Shown here: positions 1-5,513 of the stretch, piece by piece
Layout: every line of letters begins with the position of its first letter
How positions within the stretch are numbered: position 1 is the first letter of the stretch
Source of the DNA: Jatrophihabitans sp.
GTDB lineage: Bacteria; Actinomycetota; Actinomycetes; Mycobacteriales; Jatrophihabitantaceae
Length of the DNA stretch: 5,513 bases
Reading direction: 5' to 3'
Assembly (NCBI GenBank): GCA_025966255.1
Contig: JAOPVG010000547.1
Span: forward strand, 1 to 5,513
The notes under the pieces: generated by a model
Database searches by the model: none
Seen by the model: only the letters and a program-made list of their open reading frames with translations
What the model was told of the DNA's origin: nothing
Translations under genes and position numbers: made by a program

Positions 1-265
1 CGAGGTCGCGCACGCTCACCTTCACGACGTCGGGGTCGCCGGCCACCTGCTCGAGCGCGGCGTCGTCCAGACCGATCCGGGCCTGTCCGTCGACCACGGC
101 GATGGTCGCCGGCACCGCGCCGCCGTCACGGACCGCGGCTTCGATCTCGCGGGCGATGCGGAGGTTGTCCGGACGCGGCAGGCCGTGGCTGATGATCGTG
201 CTCTCCAGGGCCACCACGGGACGTCCGTCGGCAAGCGCGTCGGCGACCTCGGGGTGGATCAGCAC
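1..265 (-). CDS. psuG: Pseudouridine-5'-phosphate glycosidase, N-terminal part (runs off left edge)
   Basis: The family cleaves the C-C glycosidic bond of pseudouridine 5'-phosphate to uracil and ribose 5-phosphate in the cytosol. Only the first 88 codons are present; family members are about 300 residues. Visible family motifs are [13 protein letters not shown] (residues 16-28), the [12 protein letters not shown] stretch (49-60), GLDDAALEQ (65-73) and VVKVSVRDL (80-88). By comparison with the E. coli enzyme, Glu21 and Lys82 correspond to active-site Glu31 and Lys93. I chose the GTG at 265 because GGAAGGAA lies 5 nt upstream and homology begins at once. The start lies inside the end of the permease gene (7-bp overlap), which implies translational coupling. 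It is the last visible gene of the TPP-riboswitch operon, an unexpected place for a nucleoside-breakdown enzyme. Related IndA-type proteins of pigment clusters share the fold, so the exact substrate is inferred. Confidence 0.88.
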   Translation of the reverse strand, partial: MLIHPEVADALADGRPVVALESTIISHGLPRPDNLRIAREIEAAVRDGGAVPATIAVVDGQARIGLDDAALEQVAGDPDVVKVSVRDL

Positions 266-1590
266 GCGGGTTCCTTCCGGCGGGTCAACAGGCCGAGAGG
301 GACGGTAGCCGCTGCGGCCACGACGAACGAGATCAGGGAGGCGCTCATCCACGCCGCCGGCGCGAAGTGCAGCCAGCCCTGCACATCGACCCACAGGCCC
401 GACCACCAGCCGAGGTAGCCGGGGTTGATCAGTTGGTAAGCGACGAAGCCGAGCGCCCACGGCACGAGGGTCACCCAGCGCGTCCGCACGTTGTCGCCGA
501 GATCCCACTGCCGCCGGGAGATCAGGAAGTAGTCGACGGCGAGCACGCCGAGCAGCGGCACGAACAAGGAGCCGATGAGCAGCAGGAAGTTCTCGTAGTC
601 GTAGATGTTCAGGCTCAGGGCCGCGATGGTGGCGACGAGGCCGATGACGAACGCGAGCACGCGGCGATCCCAGCGCGGCCGGAAGTTCTGCACGGACACG
701 GCGGCCGAGTAGGTGTCGGCGAACGACTGGTCGAGCTCCCGGATCGCGAGCACCGCGAATGCGAGGGTGCCGATCGGGATGGCCATGAATGCGCCGAAGA
801 TGCTGTCCGGATTCCCCTTGGCCACCGTCACCAGGGCGACCAAACCGATGGCGTAGCAGGCGATCTGGGTCACCGAGTAGCCGGCGAACGCCCCGACGAA
901 ACCGTCGCGCGCCGAGCGGGCGTGTCGGGAGTAGTCCGAGGCCAACGGCACCCATGACACCGATACGCCGATCACGGTGTCGACGGCGATCCAGAAGCCG
1001 TTCCACGAGCCGTCGCCGAAACCGGGCAGCGGATGCCGGATGAGCTGTATGAACAGATAGGCGAGGGCGATCAGCACGGCCACGGTGACGTACTTGCGCA
1101 GCACCCGGATCCAGCCGAGCGGGCGTAGCGCCAACAGCGTGGTGATCACCCCGCCGGCGAGCACGTAGATCCACTGCGGCACGCTCGGCGTGATCTGGTG
1201 CATGGCCGTGCCGATGGTGACCAGTTCGAAGGTGGTCCAGCCGAGCAGCTGCACCACGTTGAGCAGCGTCGGCAGATAGGACGGCCGGGTGCCGAACAAC
1301 CCGCGCAGCAGCACCATCGATGGTGCGCCGGTCTGCGCGCCGGGCACGGCGGCAATGGCGATGGCGAGACTGCCGAGCACCGTCCCCACGATCAGGGCGA
1401 TGAGCGCCGCCGTGAGCGACAACGGCGGACCGCCCTCGATCGGGACGAGGACGAAGATCGCGCCGGTGAAGCCGAGCAGGCTGACCCCGAGATTGCCCCA
1501 GAGGCCGAGTTGGTCGACGAGCCGCAGCGATCGTGGAGCCGGTTGGTCGAGGGTGTGTGGTGCTTCGGCAGGATCGAGCGTGGCCACCAT
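259..1590 (-). CDS. NCS1-family permease, putative hydroxymethylpyrimidine (CytX-type) transporter
   Basis: A 443-residue polytopic inner-membrane protein of the nucleobase:cation symporter-1 (cytosine/purine/HMP) family, at normal family length with about 12 hydrophobic segments. A soluble N-terminus of about 25 residues precedes [20 protein letters not shown] (28-47), the NCS1 first helix. Then come [13 protein letters not shown] (88-100), the Q-L-x-x-W-x-x-F-E substrate-helix region near 114-122, and the family signature [13 protein letters not shown] (213-225). The C-terminus ends in RRKEPAC. The ATG directly follows the thiG stop (TAGATG, no gap) with no strong Shine-Dalgarno; GAAGGGA lies about 15 nt upstream, so coupled re-initiation is likely. 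A GTG one codon later is an alternative start. Being inside a TPP-riboswitch operon points to HMP uptake, the role assigned to CytX proteins. The overlap with psuG leaves open a pyrimidine base or nucleoside as substrate. Confidence 0.85.
   Translation of the reverse strand: MVATLDPAEAPHTLDQPAPRSLRLVDQLGLWGNLGVSLLGFTGAIFVLVPIEGGPPLSLTAALIALIVGTVLGSLAIAIAAVPGAQTGAPSMVLLRGLFGTRPSYLPTLLNVVQLLGWTTFELVTIGTAMHQITPSVPQWIYVLAGGVITTLLALRPLGWIRVLRKYVTVAVLIALAYLFIQLIRHPLPGFGDGSWNGFWIAVDTVIGVSVSWVPLASDYSRHARSARDGFVGAFAGYSVTQIACYAIGLVALVTVAKGNPDSIFGAFMAIPIGTLAFAVLAIRELDQSFADTYSAAVSVQNFRPRWDRRVLAFVIGLVATIAALSLNIYDYENFLLLIGSLFVPLLGVLAVDYFLISRRQWDLGDNVRTRWVTLVPWALGFVAYQLINPGYLGWWSGLWVDVQGWLHFAPAAWMSASLISFVVAAAATVPLGLLTRRKEPAC
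271..278 (-). promoter_or_regulatory. Shine-Dalgarno of psuG, inside the permease gene
   Basis: GGAAGGAA on the minus strand ends 5 nt before the GTG at 265. It fixes the psuG start and lies within the last codons of the permease, so permease translation probably feeds psuG translation. Confidence 0.6.
1311..1326. repeat. Perfect 16-bp palindrome inside the permease gene
   Basis: GCACCATCGATGGTGC reads the same on both strands. It lies within codons for about A89-R96 ([10 protein letters not shown]) of the permease. No second copy was noticed. It could be a regulator site or chance, and coding constraint alone may explain it. Confidence 0.4.
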
Positions 1591-2563
<973 letters not shown>

Positions 2564-2567
<4 letters not shown>

Positions 2568-3700
2568 GCCGGCACCTCGGCCGGAGAGAAGCGGGTGGGA
2601 GCGAAGGGCTGCAGTACGTCAGGCAGCTCGCCGGTGGCGACCAGCGACGCGATGCCGTCGGCGGTCACCGGGGTGAGCAGGATGCCGTTGCGGAAGTGCC
2701 CCGTCGCGTGGATCAACCCGGCGACTCCGCTGGCGCCGACGAGCGGGGCGTTGTCGGGCGAGCCGGGGCGCAGACCGGTGCTGACGTCCTCGAGCACCGC
2801 TTCACTCAACTCCGGCAGCAGCGACTGCGCGTCCCGGAGCAGTTCGTACACCGCGCCGGCCCGCGGCTGGACGTCGTAGCCGGCTTCCTCCGAGCTGGCG
2901 CCCACCACGATCTGGCCGTCCTCCCGCGGCACGAGGTAGATCGGCGTCCCTTTCACCGCGCCGCGCAGGACGTGGCGCAGCACCGGTTCGCCGGGCAGTC
3001 GCAGCCGCAGGGTCTGCCCCTTGACCGGACGGACCGCCGCAACGGCCGCGGCCGGCACTCCCGAGATGGCGCCCGACCAGCACCCGGCGGCGATCACCAC
3101 GTGCGCCGCGGAGATCACCGTCCCGTCATCCGTGCGCACACCGGTGACCCGGGAGGCATCGCCGACGACTGAGGCGCCGGAGGGCACGTAGGTCACCCCG
3201 CGCCGGCGGCCGGCCTCGAGCAACGCCGCGTGCAGCAGCCGCGGGTCGACCTGATGATCACCGGGCGCGAGAAGCCCACCGGGCAACCCGGCCGCGAGCG
3301 CGGGCTCCAGCGCGCGCAGCTCCCGTCCGGTGACCAGTGACGACTCGACGCCGAGGCGGGCGCCGAAGGCGTGCAGATCCTGTAGCGCGGCGAGGTCGGC
3401 GCCGTCCCAGGCCACCACCACCGTGCCGCACTCGCGGAACCCCACGGGTTGACCCGCCTCCTCCGACAGCTCAGCGGCGAACGAGGGGTAGCGGGTGAGT
3501 GAGTCGAGATTGAGGTGCAGCAGCGGCGTCTCGGTGTAGTGCAGTTCGGTGATCGGCGCGAGCATCCCGGCCGCGGCGTGCCACGCGCCGCGCTCTGGCG
3601 CGGGATCGAGGAGCGTGACCGACAAGCCGCGTTGCGCGCAGCGCCAAGCCACCGCGGTGCCGATGACACCCGCACCGACGACGACGACACTTTCGGACAC
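2564..3700 (-). CDS. thiO: Glycine oxidase ThiO
   Basis: An FAD-dependent D-amino-acid-oxidase-family enzyme that oxidises glycine to iminoacetate (dehydroglycine), the nitrogen and carbon donor for ThiG in aerobes. The 378-residue product has the Rossmann dinucleotide motif [10 protein letters not shown] (5-14), the [10 protein letters not shown] stretch (about 40-49) near the flavin, and the C-terminal substrate and FAD regions [15 protein letters not shown] and [11 protein letters not shown]. The arginines of the last two are the likely carboxylate contacts of the family. I chose the GTG at 3700 because it lies 4 nt after AGGGAG at the end of the riboswitch and the GAGVIG motif then sits at the usual distance from the N-terminus. 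The open frame continues upstream to 3802 but only through riboswitch RNA. It is the first gene of the operon and overlaps thiS by 4 bp. Confidence 0.95.
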
Positions 3701-3794
3701 TTCGCTCCCTCGCGCCGGCATTACCCGGATCAGGTTCGACGGTCGGCGCTTCCCGTGCGCCCTCTCAGCCCGCCCCGCGGCGGGCTCCCGTGCA
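3701..3794 (-). ncRNA. TPP riboswitch (THI element) upstream of thiO
   Basis: The minus strand carries the conserved THI core. It has CTGAGA (3768-3763), then CGAACCTGATCC followed by GGGTAATGCCGGCG (about 3738-3713), and AGGGA (3710-3706). Pairings I can draw: P3 is GCCCGCC/GGCGGGC (3785-3779 with 3774-3768, 7 bp, GCGG loop). An optional side stem is GGCGC/GCGCC (3761-3757 with 3749-3745). A short P2 is ACGG/CCGT (3791-3788 with 3742-3739). The core stem is CCGG/CCGG (3728-3725 with 3718-3715). P1 is weak or short and I could not resolve it fully. Binding of thiamine pyrophosphate should reduce expression of thiO-thiS-thiG-permease-psuG. No terminator fits between the aptamer and thiO, so control is probably at translation. 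Confidence 0.96.
3705..3710 (-). promoter_or_regulatory. thiO Shine-Dalgarno embedded in the aptamer
   Basis: AGGGAG on the minus strand is both the conserved 3' AGGGA of the THI element and the only Shine-Dalgarno before the thiO GTG (4-nt spacer CGAA). Ligand-stabilised folding would directly hide it from the ribosome. Confidence 0.7.
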
Positions 3795-3800
3795 GGCACC

Positions 3801-3806
3801 ACCCTA
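3801..3806 (-). promoter_or_regulatory. Putative -10 element of the thiO operon promoter
   Basis: TAGGGT fits the actinobacterial TANNNT -10 pattern. The expected start, 7-8 nt downstream (about 3794-3793), falls exactly at the 5' edge of the riboswitch, so the transcript would begin with the aptamer. No good -35 is visible; the region where it would lie (about 3823-3829) is already inside thiE coding sequence. Confidence 0.5.
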
Positions 3807-3810
3807 CGCT
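3805..3810 (+). promoter_or_regulatory. Putative -10 element of thiE (leaderless transcript)
   Basis: TACGCT fits TANNNT and is followed by exactly 6 nt before the ATG at 3817, the spacing expected when the A of ATG is the first transcribed base. No Shine-Dalgarno precedes that ATG. It shares the TA at 3805-3806 with the opposing -10 of the thiO operon. No convincing -35 was seen. Confidence 0.5.
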
Positions 3811-3816
3811 CGGCGG

Positions 3817-4458
3817 ATGCTCGATCTCCGCGACGCCCGCCTCTACCTCTGCACCGATTCCCGATCCCGCACCGGCGACCTCGCGGACTTCCTCGACACC
3901 GTGCTCGCCAACGGCGTCGACATCGTGCAGCTGCGCGAGAAGGGTCTCGAGGCGCTCGAGGAGATGCGACTCCTCGAGATCTTCGCCGCGGCCGCCGCCA
4001 AGCACGGCGCGCTGTTCGCCGTGAACGACCGCGCCGACATCGCGCGGGCGGTCGATGCGCCGATCCTGCATCTGGGCCAGGACGATCTGCCCGTCACCGC
4101 CGCTCGGAAGATCGTGGGCGAGGACGTGCTCATCGGACGCTCGACGCACTCACCGGCCCAGGCCGACGCCGCACGCACCGAGGACGGCGTGGCCTACTAC
4201 TGCTGCGGGCCCACCTGGACGACGCCGACCAAGCCGGGCCGGCCGGCGGCCGGCATCGACCTCGTCACGCATGCGAGCGCGCACCAGGACGATCGGCCCT
4301 GGTTCGCGATCGGCGGCATCGAGACGCTCGAGCGACTCGACGAGGTGATTGCGCACGGAGCGCGGCGCGCCGTTGTGGTCCGGGCGATCACCGAAGCCGA
4401 CGATCCCGGAGCGGCTGCGGCCGCGTTCGCGGCGCGTCTTCGCACGTCCGCCCCATGA
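3817..4458 (+). CDS. thiE: Thiamine-phosphate synthase ThiE
   Basis: ThiE joins HMP pyrophosphate and thiazole phosphate to give thiamine monophosphate, in a cytosolic TIM barrel. The 213-residue product is of normal length. Motifs are ARLYLCTD (7-14), VQLREKG (37-43), NDRADIA (70-76), LHLGQDDLP (84-92), IGRSTHS (106-112), [16 protein letters not shown] (131-146), FAIGGI and VVVRAI near the C-terminus. Asp71 and Asp90 are the expected Mg/pyrophosphate ligands, and Lys139 lies in the flexible TPTKPGR loop. I chose the ATG at 3817 because family homology starts at once. A GTG at 3790 is in frame but would add nine residues encoded within the riboswitch/promoter DNA. No Shine-Dalgarno is seen; a leaderless mRNA is likely. 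It is divergent from thiO and convergent with thiD. Nothing suggests it is under the riboswitch, which lies on the other strand. Confidence 0.96.
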   Translation: MLDLRDARLYLCTDSRSRTGDLADFLDTVLANGVDIVQLREKGLEALEEMRLLEIFAAAAAKHGALFAVNDRADIARAVDAPILHLGQDDLPVTAARKIVGEDVLIGRSTHSPAQADAARTEDGVAYYCCGPTWTTPTKPGRPAAGIDLVTHASAHQDDRPWFAIGGIETLERLDEVIAHGARRAVVVRAITEADDPGAAAAAFAARLRTSAP

Positions 4459-4474
4459 CATGGGCGGCCCTATG
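4459..4474 (+). terminator. Small hairpin between convergent thiE and thiD (possible weak terminator)
   Basis: CATGGG and CCTATG pair around a CGGC loop (6 bp with one G-U as thiE-strand RNA; less stable as thiD-strand RNA, where it gives A-C). It starts right after the thiE stop and contains the thiD stop codon. There is no U tract, so its role as a terminator is uncertain. Confidence 0.25.
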
Positions 4475-5285
4475 ACCCCGGCCAATCCCGTACCCGCCAG
4501 AAGTGCCCCACCGGTCCCAGCCCGGCCCCCAACGGGAACGAGCCGTCGACGGCCCGGCTGATGAACGCCTTGGCCTCGCGCACCGCAGCGGGGAGCTCGA
4601 GGCCACGAGCCAGCGCGGCCGTGATGGCCGAGGCGAGCGTGTCGCCGGAGCCGTGCGTGTGCTTCGTGTCGTGCCGCGGCGCGGTCAGCTCGACGGTGGT
4701 CGTGCCGTCGTAGAGCACGTCGACCGCATCGCCTTCGGGCAGGTGACCGCCCTTGACCAGGACGGCGCGGGGCCCGAGCGCGAACAGCGCCCGGGCCGCC
4801 TCGTCCATGTCGGCGCGGGTGCGCACATCCACCCCGGTCAACAGCCGCACCTCGCCGAGGTTGGGCGTGATCAGCGACGCGAGCGGGATGATCACGTCGC
4901 GCAGCGCCTCCAGCGCATCGGGCCGTAGCAACGGATCGCCGTGCTGGGAGGCGGCCACCGGATCCACCACGAACGGTGTGATCGACAACCGGGTCACGAC
5001 CTCGGCGACGGCCGCCATGATCGCGGCCGACGCGAGCATGCCGGTCTTGGCCGCGCCGACGCCGATATCGGTCGCCACCGACTCGATCTGCTCGGCGACG
5101 GCGTGCGGCGGCAACTCGTAGAAGCCGGTGACGCCGAGCGAGTTCTGCACGGTGACCGCGGTGATAGCCGACATGCCGTGCACCCGGCAGGCGAGGAAGG
5201 TCTTGAGATCGGCCTGCACCCCGGCACCACCCCCGGAGTCCGAGCCTGCAATCGTGAGGGCCGTCGGTGGCTGTTGCGAATTCAC
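4470..5285 (-). CDS. thiD: Hydroxymethylpyrimidine/phosphomethylpyrimidine kinase ThiD
   Basis: A ribokinase-fold cytosolic kinase that phosphorylates HMP to HMP-P and then HMP-PP, the pyrimidine substrate of ThiE. The 271-residue product has the N-terminal signature [21 protein letters not shown] (9-29), the stretch [12 protein letters not shown] (41-52), AAKTGMLAS (78-86), [15 protein letters not shown] (106-120), [12 protein letters not shown], and the anion-hole motif [12 protein letters not shown] with Asp215. E. coli-type ThiD has Cys at that place (GTGC); as I recall, mycobacterial ThiD also has Asp (GGGD), so this is probably a lineage trait. I chose the GTG at 5285 because homology begins a few residues later. 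An in-frame GTG at 5333 would overlap tenA and adds 16 unlike residues. There is no Shine-Dalgarno; a -10-like GATACT 6 nt upstream suggests a leaderless mRNA. It is convergent with thiE (11-bp gap) and divergent from tenA (37 bp). Confidence 0.94.
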   Translation of the reverse strand: MNSQQPPTALTIAGSDSGGGAGVQADLKTFLACRVHGMSAITAVTVQNSLGVTGFYELPPHAVAEQIESVATDIGVGAAKTGMLASAAIMAAVAEVVTRLSITPFVVDPVAASQHGDPLLRPDALEALRDVIIPLASLITPNLGEVRLLTGVDVRTRADMDEAARALFALGPRAVLVKGGHLPEGDAVDVLYDGTTTVELTAPRHDTKHTHGSGDTLASAITAALARGLELPAAVREAKAFISRAVDGSFPLGAGLGPVGHFWRVRDWPGS

Positions 5286-5291
5286 GCTGCC

Positions 5292-5297
5292 AGTATC
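5292..5297 (-). promoter_or_regulatory. Putative -10 element of thiD (leaderless transcript)
   Basis: GATACT on the minus strand (one mismatch to TANNNT) is separated by 6 nt from the thiD GTG, the same spacing seen for thiE. No Shine-Dalgarno lies in between. No clear -35. Confidence 0.35.
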
Positions 5298-5313
5298 CCG
5301 AGACGGTAAGGAC

Positions 5314-5318
5314 AGGAG
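5314..5318 (+). promoter_or_regulatory. Shine-Dalgarno of tenA
   Basis: AGGAG, 4 nt before the GTG at 5323. It supports that start over the in-frame ATG eight codons later. The tenA message must therefore have a leader, and its promoter must lie in or near the 37-bp gap or within the start of thiD; I could not place it. Confidence 0.6.
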
Positions 5319-5322
5319 CACC

Positions 5323-5513
5323 GTGGGCGACACGTGGACGAGCTCGATGTGGGAAGGCGCCCGGCCGATCTACACCGCGATACTCGAGCACCCGTTCCTT
5401 GCCGGACTCACCACAGGCACTCTGTCGCCCGAGCGCTTCGCCTACTACGTCGCGCAGGACGTCTACTACCTGCGCGACTACGCGCGAACTCTGGCCGTCG
5501 TGGCGGCCAAGGC
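5323..5513 (+). CDS. tenA: TenA-family aminopyrimidine aminohydrolase (thiaminase II), N-terminal part
   Basis: The family hydrolyses aminomethyl-pyrimidine breakdown products of thiamine (and thiamine itself slowly) to HMP for salvage. The first 63 codons are present of about 220; the rest lies off the right edge. Visible features are [20 protein letters not shown] (20-39), then [18 protein letters not shown] (41-58), the TenA signature helix. By comparison with the Bacillus enzyme, Asp46 and Tyr49 match active-site Asp44 and Tyr47. The catalytic Cys and the distal Glu would lie beyond the window, so TenA_C versus TenA_E type cannot be decided. The GTG start is supported by AGGAG 4 nt upstream. 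It is divergent from thiD; its product HMP is the ThiD substrate. Confidence 0.92.
   Translation, partial: MGDTWTSSMWEGARPIYTAILEHPFLAGLTTGTLSPERFAYYVAQDVYYLRDYARTLAVVAAK

Noticed and set aside
367..957. Plus-strand open frame (196 codons) opposite the permease
   Set aside because: His/Glu/Arg-rich antisense shadow of a hydrophobic membrane protein; no start signal.
3779..3790. GC-rich inverted repeat near 3768-3785 read as a thiE-side or thiO terminator
   Set aside because: It is the P3 stem of the TPP riboswitch and has no U tract.
3701..3802. Upstream extension of thiO to 3802 (34 extra residues)
   Set aside because: Those codons are the TPP riboswitch; the GTG at 3700 has the Shine-Dalgarno and the correct distance to GAGVIG.
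3549..4475. Plus-strand open frame of 308 codons over thiO start, riboswitch and thiE
   Set aside because: Arg/Pro-rich shadow that crosses the riboswitch; ThiE in another frame explains the coding signal.
4150..5391. Minus-strand open frame of 413 codons across thiE and thiD
   Set aside because: Arg/Gly-rich shadow product; thiE and thiD in other frames have full sets of catalytic motifs.

Overview
This is a high-GC window whose reading frames show the strong G/C third-position bias of Actinomycetota. It carries a thiamine (vitamin B1) locus. The order thiE <-> TPP riboswitch-thiO-thiS-thiG, with thiE divergent, matches what I recall of the mycobacterial locus. ThiD carries a GSGD motif instead of the usual Cys-containing GTGC, which also fits that group. 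I infer Mycobacteriales (Gordonia/Rhodococcus/Tsukamurella-like) and cannot name a genus.

Layout. Bases 1-3806, minus strand: one compact operon read right to left. It has a promoter (-10 near 3801-3806), a TPP riboswitch (about 3794-3701), then thiO (glycine oxidase), thiS (sulfur carrier), thiG (thiazole synthase), an NCS1-family permease (putative HMP/CytX-type transporter) and the first 88 codons of psuG (pseudouridine-5'-phosphate glycosidase), which runs off the left edge. Genes overlap or abut: 4-bp overlap, 5-bp gap, zero gap, 7-bp overlap. All five are therefore likely one TPP-controlled transcript. Bases 3805-4458, plus strand: thiE (thiamine-phosphate synthase), probably a leaderless mRNA, divergent from the operon. 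Bases 4470-5285, minus strand: thiD (HMP/HMP-P kinase), convergent with thiE with an 11-bp gap. Bases 5323-5513, plus strand: the start of tenA (thiaminase II / aminopyrimidine aminohydrolase), divergent from thiD and cut by the right edge.

How the genes work together. ThiO oxidises glycine to the imine, ThiS carries the sulfur as a C-terminal thiocarboxylate, and ThiG builds the thiazole ring. The permease and TenA supply HMP by uptake and salvage. ThiD phosphorylates HMP to HMP-PP, and ThiE joins HMP-PP with thiazole phosphate. No thiC is seen here. The thiazole branch, the transporter and psuG lie under the riboswitch. thiE, thiD and tenA lie outside it.

The points most worth a second look are psuG translationally coupled into a TPP-riboswitch operon, a riboswitch whose conserved 3' end is itself the thiO ribosome-binding site, and opposed -10 elements sharing one TA step between thiO and thiE. 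No intergenic stretch longer than about 120 bp exists, and I saw no RNA genes other than the riboswitch, no mobile elements and no CRISPR.
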